NCBI RefSeq assembly: GCF_900105905.1
Contig: NZ_FNSV01000005.1
Coordinates: 8,513,501 to 8,577,500, forward strand
Length of the DNA: 64,000 bases
DNA from: Rhodococcus koreensis
Lineage (GTDB): Bacteria; Actinomycetota; Actinomycetes; Mycobacteriales; Mycobacteriaceae
Reading direction: 5' to 3'
Shown here piece by piece: positions 33,329 to 41,638 of this stretch; position 1 is the first letter of the stretch; every line of letters starts with the position of its first letter. The notes beneath the pieces are model-generated. The model made no database searches. It saw nothing but the letters and a program-made list of their open reading frames with translations, and had not been told where the DNA came from. A program made the position numbers and the translations under genes.

Positions 33329-33940
33329 CTTCGCGACAAGACAGAGGGTGGCCCGGGGTGGTCCATCGCCGCAGCTGGAACGGTGACGGCGATCTTCCTG
33401 CTCTCGCACTCGGCAACGCCGCTGTAGGCGCGCTGGCAGGCCGAATGGGGCTTCGACTCGGGTCTGCTGACGGTCATCTTCGCCACCTACATGGTCGGTC
33501 TGATCGCAGCGCTGGTTGTCGCAGGCCGCCTGGCAGACCGGTTCGGTCGGAAGGCGGTGCTCATTCCGGGCCTGGCGGCGGCGGTGATCGCGGCGGTCAC
33601 AGCCGGCATGGCCGCGGGGGTCGACCTCGCCCCCGACCGCCACAAGCGCACCGGTTCGCTCATCGCCTCCGTCTCGATGGTCTTCGGAGCCGGTCTCGGC
33701 CCGCTGCTGGCCGGTGGCCTGGCCGCGTCCGACTCGTCCTCTCCCCAGACGCTCGTGTTCACCGTTGTGCTGTTTGTCGAGGTCGCCGCTCTCATCGTGG
33801 CGACCATGCTTCCGATGAAGCGTTCCTTCTCGCCCGGTACGGCCCGCCTGCTGGCCCTGCCGTCGGCCGCGGGAGAACCGCCGCGAGCTACGCCACACCG
33901 GGCTGCCGAATCCATCACCGAAGGAGAGTTGCGGTCGTGA
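33329..33940 (+). pseudogene. decayed MFS transporter, relative of the 26206-27492 gene
   Basis: In one frame the sequence reads WSIAAAGTVTAIFLLSHSATPL-stop-ARWQAEWGFDSG, where the intact paralogue has TPLYTRWQAEW; the stop is TAG at 33425-33427. Downstream MVGLIAALVVAGRLADRFGRKAVLIPG retains the MFS loop motif, but a segment of about 25 residues is missing before AGVDLAPDRHKRTGSLIAS. The frame ends after about half the normal length. So the gene carries a nonsense mutation, an internal deletion and a 3' truncation. Confidence 0.82.
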
Positions 33941-34177
33941 CATCGCAGATCGCACCACCGCAGCCCCCGTCGAACCCGGCCCGCTCCGCGCCACCACGAC
34001 CGCACCACGCCTGGCTCGTCGCGGCCGTCGCGTTCCTCGCCCTCGATCCTGATCGACCCCCTGCACGAGGACCTCGGCTGGTCGCGGGCGAGCATCACGT
34101 CGGCCGTGTCCATCGACCGGGTGCTGTACGGGTTGACCTCGCCGTTCACGGCAGCGCTGATGGCCCGCTCTTCTCAG
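33937..34177 (+). pseudogene. N-terminal remnant of a second MFS transporter
   Basis: A GTG overlapping the previous stop opens a frame reading TSQIAPPQPPSNPARSA and HHAWLVAAVAFLAL. Near 34050 the frame shifts and continues as LIDPLHEDLGWSRASITSAVS and VLYGLTSPFTAALMARS, typical of the first two membrane segments of oxalate/monocarboxylate-type MFS proteins. A short segment between the two parts is missing and everything beyond segment 2 is absent. It cannot encode a transporter. Confidence 0.65.
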
Positions 34178-35247
34178 CGTCCCATCTCGGCGTAGAAGTC
34201 GAGATGCGCGCCGGCGGCGTCGTCCCAGCTGTGCGCGCGTGCCAGTGAGCGGCCACGGTCGACTTGGTCGGCGTCGCCCGGGCGCCGGAGGGCGTCTGCC
34301 ATCTGCTGGTGGGTGGACGCGAACCGGACGGTGCTGCCGAAGACCTCGCGCAGGACGGGAAGGTCTCGGGCGATTACGGGCACGCCCGCGGCGAGCGCCT
34401 CCATGGCGGCCAGACCGAAGCCCTCCTTGGTGGAGAGGAACGCGAAGACGGTGGCCTGCGCCACCAGGGTGGGGAGGGCGTCGTCGTCGACCGTGCCGAG
34501 AATGTTCGGCTGCACCCCGAGTTGTGTGCAGCGGGTGTCGAAGTCGTCCCGGTAGCGGCGGTAGTCGAACAGCGTTTCGCCGCCGGCGATCACCAGTCGG
34601 AGGTCCGGCTGGTCGCGGCGAAGGAGAGCGTAGGCCTCGACGAGGTCGATACTGCCCTTGCGCGGTTCGATGCCACCGACGGCAAGGACGTAGTCGCCGA
34701 GTTCGCCGGCCCAGCGGCGCCTCCCCGCCTCGTCGGCGGCGGCTTTCTCGAAGCGGGCCGAGTCGACGCCGTTCGGGATGACGGTGGGTTCGAGCCCCCA
34801 CCCGGCGCGCACTTCGGCGGCCACGGCCTCGGACACGCAGGTCCGGGCGTACGGCTCGACGATCGCGCGTTCGTGGCAGGCGGCGAGCGCGGGAGTGGTG
34901 AACTGATCCAGGTGATGGATGGTGCGGATGCATCGATCGACGGCGTTCGCGCTGATGCAGTCCTGGGCGTGCACGATCTCGTAGGCGTCGGGGGTGAACG
35001 CCTCGGCGAGGACGGTGATGGACCGCAGGATCCGGTTGCCCACATCTTCACCGTCCCGCGCGGCGAACGGCACGATGCGGACGGTCACGGCGTGGTCGAC
35101 CTTCCGGAAGAAGGCGTCGTCCCCGCCGCGTCCCAACGACCACACGGTGACGTCGGCGCCCTGCCGTGCCAGGGCTTCGGCCAGCGCGAGGGTGTGAACG
35201 ACGCCGCCGCGAGGCTTGGTGGAGTACGTCAGCAGCGCGATGCGCAT
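34174..35247 (-). CDS. MSMEG_0565-type glycosyltransferase of the Nit1C cluster
   Basis: This 357-residue GT4-like glycosyltransferase begins MRIALLTYSTKPRGGVVHTLALAEALARQG, has the mid-protein HHLDQFTTPALAACHERAI, and the nucleotide-sugar region VLAVGGIEPRKGSIDLVEAY with STKEGFGLAAMEALAAGVPVI. It is the last gene of the eight-gene run that starts at 41638, with one base between its ATG and the preceding stop. The role of a glycosyltransferase in this nitrogen-starvation/cyanide cluster is unknown; it may modify a small metabolite made by the neighbours. Confidence 0.87.
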   Translation of the reverse strand: MRIALLTYSTKPRGGVVHTLALAEALARQGADVTVWSLGRGGDDAFFRKVDHAVTVRIVPFAARDGEDVGNRILRSITVLAEAFTPDAYEIVHAQDCISANAVDRCIRTIHHLDQFTTPALAACHERAIVEPYARTCVSEAVAAEVRAGWGLEPTVIPNGVDSARFEKAAADEAGRRRWAGELGDYVLAVGGIEPRKGSIDLVEAYALLRRDQPDLRLVIAGGETLFDYRRYRDDFDTRCTQLGVQPNILGTVDDDALPTLVAQATVFAFLSTKEGFGLAAMEALAAGVPVIARDLPVLREVFGSTVRFASTHQQMADALRRPGDADQVDRGRSLARAHSWDDAAGAHLDFYAEMGR

Positions 35248-35248
35248 G

Positions 35249-36097
35249 TCAGGGGCGACCTTCCTCGAGCAGTGACCGGTAGGTGTCGAGCCTTCGTTCC
35301 TCCAGGTGCCGCAGCACCTTCCGGGCCCGGTCGATCTCGTAGTCGACGTCGAGGTCGGCGACGGCGAGGCCGCCTTTGACGCCGGTGCGGGCGAGGACGT
35401 CGCCGCCGGGGCCGACCACCTTCGCCTGCCCGAGGAAACGCAGCCCGCCCTGGATGCCGGTCTGGTTCGACGACACCAGCACCACCTGGTTTTCGGCTGC
35501 CCGCGCGGAGTCGTAGAGGTCGAACAGCCGGGACTGCCGGTCCTGCGCCAGCCGTTCGGCCCGGTCGGTGACGCTGGCGGGCCAGGCGGAGAGGACCGAG
35601 ATGATCCGGGCCCCGTCGAGCGCCAGCGTGCGGGCGGCCTCGGGGAAGGTCTTGTCGTAGTCGATGAGCATTCCCATCCGCCCGACCGGGGTGTCGAATG
35701 CGGTGAACGCATCGCCCGCGGCGTAGGCGAGCGATTCCCCGGCCGGTTGGTGGACCTTGCGGTGGCTGCCGAGGATCCCGTCACCGGTGACGCACGCGGC
35801 GGTGTTGTACCGGACGCCGTCGCACAATTCGGTGTAGCCGATGCACACGGTCATCGATCCCGCCATCCGCGCGATCGCCTGCAGTTCCGACCCGTCCGCC
35901 GCGAGCGCGGGCGGGAGTTCGTCCGGGTCGGGGCTGCGCAGGTCGGAGATATAGCCGCCCAGGCACGCGTCGGGGAGGACGAGCAGGTCGATGCCGTCGT
36001 CGCGGGCCTTGGCGATCAGTGCGTCGAGCTTGAGCAGCGCCCGCTCGACGTCCCGGCCGAAGTGGCCGGCGAGAGCGGCCAGTCTGGTTGTCCCCAT
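35249..36097 (-). CDS. nitrilase-superfamily protein lacking catalytic Cys and Glu
   Basis: This 282-residue protein has the carbon-nitrogen hydrolase fold and aligns over its whole length with the Nit1 protein encoded at 37653. Two of the three catalytic residues differ: LLVLPDACLGGY has Asp where the general-base Glu should be, and GRMGMLIDYDKTFPEAAR has Asp where the nucleophile Cys should be. The Lys in GSHRKVHQP is kept. The paralogue has PEACLGGY and MQICYDKAFPEAAR. It should therefore lack nitrilase chemistry and may be a structural or regulatory partner. The frame is intact and sits in a tight operon, so it is unlikely to be a decaying pseudogene. Confidence 0.85.
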   Translation of the reverse strand: MGTTRLAALAGHFGRDVERALLKLDALIAKARDDGIDLLVLPDACLGGYISDLRSPDPDELPPALAADGSELQAIARMAGSMTVCIGYTELCDGVRYNTAACVTGDGILGSHRKVHQPAGESLAYAAGDAFTAFDTPVGRMGMLIDYDKTFPEAARTLALDGARIISVLSAWPASVTDRAERLAQDRQSRLFDLYDSARAAENQVVLVSSNQTGIQGGLRFLGQAKVVGPGGDVLARTGVKGGLAVADLDVDYEIDRARKVLRHLEERRLDTYRSLLEEGRP

Positions 36098-36101
36098 GGG
36101 T

Positions 36102-37358
36102 TCAGGCTAGTGACGATACGGACGGACGCACATGCACTTCGCACTCGATTCGTTCGGCCAGGTACTCGGCGTCGCGGGCCACCCCGGCAAACCGCCCGGA
36201 ACCCCAGGTGTGCTGCCACGGCAGGCCGAGGAAGAACAGGCCCGGCACCGCGGTGACCCCCCGGTTGTGGCAGGGATGGCCCTCGCCGTCGAACACCCCG
36301 GCATGCAGCCATCGGTAGTCGGTGCGGAAACCGATGGACCACACCACCGACGTGATCCCCGACGACGCCAGGTCGAGCGACGTCGCCTCCCGCTCCGGCC
36401 GCCACACCGGAACGTACCGAGCCTCGGTGGGAGCAACGATCCCGGCACGCTCGATGTAGGCGTCGATGGAATCCTTGATGCTCTCCGCGACAACGTCGGC
36501 GGCGTCGAGCGACGACGCGAGCGTCGGCGCGAACTGCAGGGTGCCGTCGACGACCTCGAGCAGCCGCCCGTACAGATTCATGCCCTGCAGGGCGAAGGCG
36601 CGCAGGTCGATGTCGCGGCCACCGTCCCGGCCGGTGACGTAGTGGTTGGTGTTCTCCCGCTTGGCGAGGCCACCGGGGTGGTCGGCGATCGACACGTCGT
36701 AGGTGCCCATGTCGTGTAGCCAGGCGACACAGTCGCGGCCCCGGTAGAAGCGGGCGACCCGGGGCGCGCCACCGGTGACCAGGTGCACGGTCCGTCCCGA
36801 GAGCATGAGGTCTTCGGCGATCTGCGCCCCCGACTGGCCGTTGCCGACGACGAGCACCTCCCCGTCCGGAAGGGCTTCGGCGGACCGGTACTGCGAGGAG
36901 TGGATCTGCTCGATCGATGCCGGCAGGCGCTCGGCGAACCGGGGAATCACCGGGGTGTGGTAGCCGCCGGTCGCGACCACCACCTGGCCGGCGTGCAGAG
37001 GTCCCTGCGTGGTGTCGACGTCGAATCCGCCATCGGCGGACTGGTGCAACGAGGTGACCGTCACACCCTCGCGGACGGGCGCCGGGAAGGTGTCGGCGTA
37101 GCCGCGGACGAAGTCGTAGGTCTGCTCCCGCGTCATGAACCCGTCCGGGTCGCCGCCGGCGTAGCTGTATCCGGGGAGGGCGCACTGCCAGTTGGGGGTG
37201 ACCAGGGTGAAGTTGTCCCAGCGGCTGTCGCGCCATTCATGGGCGAGCGAGTCCCGCTCGAGGACCACATGGTCGATGCTGCGGTGCGCCAGGTGCCAGC
37301 TGATCGACAGACCGGCCTGGCCGCCGCCGATCACCACCACGTCATGATGCGTCGTCAT
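36102..37358 (-). CDS. MSMEG_0569-type flavin-dependent oxidoreductase
   Basis: This 418-residue protein resembles flavin monooxygenases. An FAD-binding motif opens it (VVVIGGGQAGLSISWHLAHR), a second nucleotide motif for NADPH is VLVVGNGQSGAQIAEDL, and VWSIGFRTDYRWL and GLFFLGLPWQHTWGSGRF are conserved later segments. In the Nit1C cluster this enzyme presumably oxidises a nitrogen-containing intermediate. Its start overlaps the stop of the MSMEG_0570-type gene by four bases, consistent with co-translation. Confidence 0.87.
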   Translation of the reverse strand: MTTHHDVVVIGGGQAGLSISWHLAHRSIDHVVLERDSLAHEWRDSRWDNFTLVTPNWQCALPGYSYAGGDPDGFMTREQTYDFVRGYADTFPAPVREGVTVTSLHQSADGGFDVDTTQGPLHAGQVVVATGGYHTPVIPRFAERLPASIEQIHSSQYRSAEALPDGEVLVVGNGQSGAQIAEDLMLSGRTVHLVTGGAPRVARFYRGRDCVAWLHDMGTYDVSIADHPGGLAKRENTNHYVTGRDGGRDIDLRAFALQGMNLYGRLLEVVDGTLQFAPTLASSLDAADVVAESIKDSIDAYIERAGIVAPTEARYVPVWRPEREATSLDLASSGITSVVWSIGFRTDYRWLHAGVFDGEGHPCHNRGVTAVPGLFFLGLPWQHTWGSGRFAGVARDAEYLAERIECEVHVRPSVSSLA

Positions 37359-37660
37359 CGCGTTCCTTCAGAGACGGTCGCCGGGTGCATGTCGAGGACC
37401 CGGACGAGGGAGGTGGGGGTGTGCGCGGAGGCGACCTTCTCCAGCTCGTGGAGTTGTTCGGCCGCGGACGTGCAGTACATGCCGAACTTTGCCCTGACCC
37501 GTTCACTGGCTTCGGTGAGTGCGGCCCGCGACCGCCGCAGGAAATCGGCGACGCTGTACTCCTCGCCGACGGTCAGGTAATCGTGCATCACCAATGAGGG
37601 TGAGTAGCAGGACTGTTCATGTCCGTCCGGCCACTGCACTCGGAACGTCATCTCAGGCAT
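37355..37660 (-). CDS. MSMEG_0570-type nitrogen-starvation protein
   Basis: This 101-residue protein starts MPEMTFRVQWPDGHEQSCYSPSL and contains VGEEYSVADFLRRSRAALTEASERVRAKFGMYCTSAA, the pattern of the small conserved protein found in Nit1C clusters. Two cysteines (CYSP and MYCT) stand out. No enzyme function is known. The gene overlaps its neighbours on both sides, by eight bases with the Nit1 gene and four with the flavoprotein gene. Confidence 0.82.
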   Translation of the reverse strand: MPEMTFRVQWPDGHEQSCYSPSLVMHDYLTVGEEYSVADFLRRSRAALTEASERVRAKFGMYCTSAAEQLHELEKVASAHTPTSLVRVLDMHPATVSEGTR

Positions 37661-38594
37661 GGGAGGGTACCTTCCGGGTGGCGGAGGGTCGCTGTTCGGG
37701 GGAAAGTAGTGTTCCTGTCACGTGGTTCTCGGCGACGACGTCGCCGTAGACCTCGGGGCGCCGGTCGCGGAGGTTGTACATCCCGCCGCTGCGGATGGCC
37801 GCGATCTCCTCCTGCACGTCGAGGCGTGCGGACGCCAGCCCCGCGCGGATGCCGGTGTCGGCGAGGATGTCTCCGCCGGGGCCGACGATCTTGGCGCTGC
37901 ACACGAATCGGAGCGACCCGAAGGTGCCGGCCTGGTTGGACGCGACCCAGACCACCTGGTTTTCGGTGGCCCGGGCCCGGTCGTAGATGTCGAAGCGCTG
38001 CTTCCAGCGGTCGCTCGCCATGTTCTCCGCCGGGGCCGTGCGGGCGGTCGGCCACGCGGACAGCGAGGTGATGATCTCCGCGCCGTCGAGGGCGAGGGTC
38101 CGGGCGGCTTCGGGAAACGCCTTGTCGTAGCAGATCTGCATGCCCATCCGGCCGACGGGAGTGTCGAACGCGTTGTAGGCATCTCCTGCTGCGTAGCAGA
38201 GGTTCTCGCCGAGCGGCTGGTGCACCTTGCGGTACGACCCGAGGATCCCGTCACCGTGCAGGGTCACGGCAGCGTTGTATCGGGTGAGGCCGTCCGCCTC
38301 GCAGAAGCCCAGAGTGATCACCAAGTCCCCGGCCATCTCGATGACCCGGCGCAGTTCCGGGCCATCCAGTTCGAGTGCCGGAGGCAGCCTGCGCAGACGA
38401 CGACCGCGTTCCTCCTCGGTCTCGTCGTCGCCGCCGAGGCTCGGCAGGTAGCCGCCCAGGCACGCCTCCGGCAGCACGAGCAACGCACTACCCGCTGCGC
38501 TCGCCCGCTCGATCAGATCGCCGATCGTGGCATATGCCTGTTCCATGTCTCGGCCGAATTCTGCGGCCGCGACAGAGATTCCGATTTCTGTCAT
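37653..38594 (-). CDS. Nit1-type nitrilase/carbon-nitrogen hydrolase
   Basis: This 313-residue enzyme has the full nitrilase triad: Glu in LLVLPEACLGGYLPSL, Lys in GSYRKVHQPLGE and Cys in GRMGMQICYDKAFPEAAR. Nit1 enzymes cleave aliphatic nitriles, and the cluster is reported to be needed for growth on cyanide in some bacteria. I use the ATG giving MTEIGISVAAAEFGRD, which overlaps the upstream stop by four bases; the open frame runs further without support. The C-terminal tail (TLLSPEQRPSATRKVPSHA) is extra compared with the paralogue at 35249. Substrate is inferred from the family. Confidence 0.88.
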   Translation of the reverse strand: MTEIGISVAAAEFGRDMEQAYATIGDLIERASAAGSALLVLPEACLGGYLPSLGGDDETEEERGRRLRRLPPALELDGPELRRVIEMAGDLVITLGFCEADGLTRYNAAVTLHGDGILGSYRKVHQPLGENLCYAAGDAYNAFDTPVGRMGMQICYDKAFPEAARTLALDGAEIITSLSAWPTARTAPAENMASDRWKQRFDIYDRARATENQVVWVASNQAGTFGSLRFVCSAKIVGPGGDILADTGIRAGLASARLDVQEEIAAIRSGGMYNLRDRRPEVYGDVVAENHVTGTLLSPEQRPSATRKVPSHA

Positions 38595-40039
38595 GCTGTT
38601 CCCAATCCCGTGACGGTGGAGTGCACCGCACGTGTGATCACACCGTCGGGCCAGCGCAGGCCGACCCCCGGTTCGGTAGTCAGTTGCCCGCACACCGCGG
38701 AGGTGGCGGGTCCGGTATCCACGTCGTGTGGGCGACCCGGTCGATCAGCGCTGATCATCGCGAACCCCGGAAAGCAGGTGATCCAGTCACCCATAGTCGC
38801 GCCGGCCGGCGCCGGGATCGCCGCGACGTCGAGCACGGCACCGGTGCCGCAGGCCTCGGCGAGCATGCCCGTGGTTCCGGCGATTCCAGCCATGCTGACG
38901 TCCTTCGCCGCGGCCGGTCGCGTCCGCCGCACATACGACCCCAGCAGTGTCAGATCGTCGCGGGTCCGTTCGGAGCTCGAATCCCATTGCTGGGTCCCAT
39001 ATCCGGTCCGCCAGGAGCCGGAAAGGTCAGCGGTGAGCCGGAGTTCGTCCCCGGTCCGGCCGCCGCCGGCCGGTACCGGATCCGTGGTGCGGCCGAGCGC
39101 GGTCACCGACAGCGCGCCCGGGACACCCACCTGGGTGTGTCCTCCGAGGACGGGCACCCCCCACGCCGCGCTCGCCCGGCTCAGCCCGCGGATCACCCTG
39201 GTCAGGATCGACCGGTTGGGAGCGCCCACCGCGTCGAGCAGGCCGACCGGGTCGGCGCCCATCGCGGACAGGTCATTGAGGTTCACCAAGGCCGCGCACC
39301 AGCCGGCCCACTCGGGGTCTCGCTCGACCATCGACGGGACTATCGCATCGCACGCGGCGATCAGGTCGGTGCCGGGCACCGGTGCACCGTCATCGCCGCG
39401 GAACCCCGACCCACCCAGCGCCGACGGAGCCGACTCGAGCGGCGCCAACGCCTCCGCGAGGATCGCCTTCGTGGACCGGGCGAGTCGCTCGATCCGGTCG
39501 ATCGGCCAGCGCATCAGCACGTGCGGTTGTCCCGCGACCGTGATGTCGGTGACCCGTTCCCAGCCGAGCCGGACGAACATCGGCTCGTTCCGGGACTGCA
39601 CGGTGGCGTCGAACCGCAGCACCCCGTGTGTCTCGGCGTACGCACACGCCGCACGGACCAGAGCCTTGCCGATCCCGTGTCCTTTCCGGGCATGGCGATC
39701 CACGACGAGGCGGCCCCCGGTCCACCAGCCCAGGTCGACGCCGTCGGTGACCGGTGCCAGGCGAACGCCGCCCAGCACGGTGCCGTCCGGACCGGCGGCG
39801 ACCAGCACGACCGATCTGGGGTCGTCGTCGACGTCATCGAAGTCGGTGCCCTGGAACAACCCCTGCTCGGCGACGAACGTCTCGCGGCGCAGGCCGTGAT
39901 AGGTGGCGAGGTCCGAGGCGGTGTCGGCCCGGTGAATCAGGAACGTCTGCTCGGCCGGGCCGGGATCCGGGCCGGTGAGGACCGCCAGATCTGGCGGCCC
40001 CGCCGTGGTGAGCCCGTAGAGTGAACCCATATCGAGCAT
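38591..40039 (-). CDS. fused N-acetyltransferase/AIR-synthase-like protein (MSMEG_0567 type)
   Basis: This 482-residue protein joins a GNAT domain (about residues 20-165, with LRRETFVAEQGLFQ, GGRLVVDRHARKGHGIGKALV and NEPMFVRLGW) to a PurM/AIR-synthase-like domain (about 180-480, with LVNLNDLSAMGADPVGLLDAVG, VPVLGGHTQVG and KDVSMAGIAGTTGMLAEACG). In cyanobacterial Nit1C clusters these are separate neighbouring genes. The pairing suggests acyl transfer plus ATP-driven activation of one substrate. ATGA overlap with the Nit1 gene and a one-base gap to the radical SAM gene show co-translation. Confidence 0.85.
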   Translation of the reverse strand: MLDMGSLYGLTTAGPPDLAVLTGPDPGPAEQTFLIHRADTASDLATYHGLRRETFVAEQGLFQGTDFDDVDDDPRSVVLVAAGPDGTVLGGVRLAPVTDGVDLGWWTGGRLVVDRHARKGHGIGKALVRAACAYAETHGVLRFDATVQSRNEPMFVRLGWERVTDITVAGQPHVLMRWPIDRIERLARSTKAILAEALAPLESAPSALGGSGFRGDDGAPVPGTDLIAACDAIVPSMVERDPEWAGWCAALVNLNDLSAMGADPVGLLDAVGAPNRSILTRVIRGLSRASAAWGVPVLGGHTQVGVPGALSVTALGRTTDPVPAGGGRTGDELRLTADLSGSWRTGYGTQQWDSSSERTRDDLTLLGSYVRRTRPAAAKDVSMAGIAGTTGMLAEACGTGAVLDVAAIPAPAGATMGDWITCFPGFAMISADRPGRPHDVDTGPATSAVCGQLTTEPGVGLRWPDGVITRAVHSTVTGLGTA

Positions 40040-40040
40040 G

Positions 40041-41102
40041 TCAGCCTCCCGCATTCTGGAGTACGCTGCAGGCACCGCACGCCGCGCAGCCGGCCTTCTG
40101 ATCCGCGCCGCGCATCCCGGCGGCCCACAGCGCCTTCGCCACTCGTGACGTGACGTCCTCGAGCAGGGCCGCGCTCGGGGCTTGTGCACCGTCTTCATCG
40201 ACCGCGAGGGTGCCCGCGAGTGGGCGGAACGGGACCACGAACGGGTACACGCCCATGCCGATCAACTCCTCGGCGCCGGCGACCAGCTCGTTCGGGTCCT
40301 CACCGAGGCCCACCAGCAGATACGTCGACACCTGGTTGCGGCCGAACACCCGGACGGCTTCCCGCCACGCCGCACGGTACTCGCCCAGCGGCACCGTCGA
40401 CTTGCCCGGCATCCACCGCGAGCGCACCTCGTCATCCAGCGATTCGACGTGAATCCCGATCGACTCCGCCCCCGCCGCAAAAAGTTCGGTGATGGACGAC
40501 AAGTCGCCAGGCGGTTCGCACTGCACCTGGATCGTCAAGTCCGACACGGCGGCCTTCACCGCCGCAACGCACCGCACCAGGTGCCGGGCGCCACGATCCT
40601 TTGCGGCCGACGTGCCCGTTGTCATGATCATCTGACTGACCCCGTCGAGCCGGACCGCCGCCTCGGCGACCTCGGCGAGCTGCTCCGGCCGCTTCACCGC
40701 GACCGTCGAACCTGCGGCCAGTGACGCCTCGATCGAGCAGAACCGGCACCGCTGATCCGCGTCGTATCGAATGCATGTCTGGACGACGGTCGTGGCCAAC
40801 ACATTCGAGCCGTGCAGGCGGGCGATCTTCTCGTAGGAGACCCCTTCCGCGGTCTGCAGATCGTAGAACTTCGGCCGCCGAACGGGCTCGATATCGATGC
40901 CTAAGTCGGTGCCGTTCATCAACAGGCGGTTGCCGCTGACCTCGTACGGACTGTCCGACCGGACGGGGATGGCACCCCCGAATCCGCCGATCAGCACGTG
41001 GCCGTCGTCGCTGGGGCCTGCTCCGGACCGCCGGCGCACCGGTGCGTCCAGGCCGCGGATCCCGCGGACCGCGAGGTCAGCTCGAGTGGACAGGGCAGTC
41101 AT
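40041..41102 (-). CDS. MSMEG_0568-type radical SAM protein
   Basis: This 353-residue protein has a radical-SAM core with an unusual cysteine spacing: CIRYDADQRCRFC reads C-x8-C-x2-C rather than C-x3-C-x2-C, as in a minority of the superfamily. Further elements are SQMIMTTGTSAAKDRGARH and the C-terminal cluster CAACGACS, which may bind a second iron-sulfur centre. It resembles biotin-synthase-like proteins of the Nit1C cluster. The reaction is unknown; sulfur or methyl insertion, or a rearrangement, is possible. Confidence 0.86.
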   Translation of the reverse strand: MTALSTRADLAVRGIRGLDAPVRRRSGAGPSDDGHVLIGGFGGAIPVRSDSPYEVSGNRLLMNGTDLGIDIEPVRRPKFYDLQTAEGVSYEKIARLHGSNVLATTVVQTCIRYDADQRCRFCSIEASLAAGSTVAVKRPEQLAEVAEAAVRLDGVSQMIMTTGTSAAKDRGARHLVRCVAAVKAAVSDLTIQVQCEPPGDLSSITELFAAGAESIGIHVESLDDEVRSRWMPGKSTVPLGEYRAAWREAVRVFGRNQVSTYLLVGLGEDPNELVAGAEELIGMGVYPFVVPFRPLAGTLAVDEDGAQAPSAALLEDVTSRVAKALWAAGMRGADQKAGCAACGACSVLQNAGG

Positions 41103-41113
41103 GTCGTTTCACC

Positions 41114-41638
41114 TCAGACCATGTAGGTGGAATTGATGATCGCGCCCTTGCGGGAGTAGTGGATGATCGCGTCCTGCACGTCGAGCGGATGCGCAGGGAT
41201 CACCCCCTCGATGAGGTCCTCTTCCCGGCCACCGTGCAGGGCGAGGCCGAAGCGGCACGCGAAGACCCGGCCGCCTTCCTGGATGAACGTCGCCAAGGCG
41301 TCGTTGATGTTCTGTTCGCCCGGGAATCCGTTGTCACCGGTCGTGGGGAACCCGCGAGTGGCGAGGCAGTTGATCGCGCCGGGGCCGTAGAAGTAGATGG
41401 CGGACTCGAAGCCCTTGCGAAGGGCGCGGGTGGCCTGGAGAACCGCCACGAAACTCACCGACGACTCATGGGCGATGCCGTGGACCAGGGTGAAGTAGCT
41501 TTCGCCGTTCTCGGCCTTGTAGTCTGGGAAGATCTTGGTAGAGCCGTAGATGTTGGTGCCCTTGGGCAGCGCCGGATGCGGGATCTCACCGAGTGACTTC
41601 TCGATGTTTTCCGCGATGGTCTGGTCGATATCGGACAC
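41114..41638 (-). CDS. MSMEG_0572/Sll0783-type nitrogen-starvation protein
   Basis: This 174-residue protein (MSDIDQTIAENIEKSLGEIP) matches the first gene of Nit1C clusters: GTNIYGSTKIFPDYKAENGE, ALRKGFESAIYFYGPGAINCLATRGFP and RVFACRFGLALHGGREEDLIEG. In Synechocystis the Sll0783 homologue is needed for normal polyhydroxybutyrate accumulation under nitrogen starvation. The GTG start has GAGGAG seven bases upstream. It is the promoter-proximal gene of the run down to 34174, so its upstream region should hold the operon promoter. Confidence 0.88.
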   Translation of the reverse strand: MSDIDQTIAENIEKSLGEIPHPALPKGTNIYGSTKIFPDYKAENGESYFTLVHGIAHESSVSFVAVLQATRALRKGFESAIYFYGPGAINCLATRGFPTTGDNGFPGEQNINDALATFIQEGGRVFACRFGLALHGGREEDLIEGVIPAHPLDVQDAIIHYSRKGAIINSTYMV

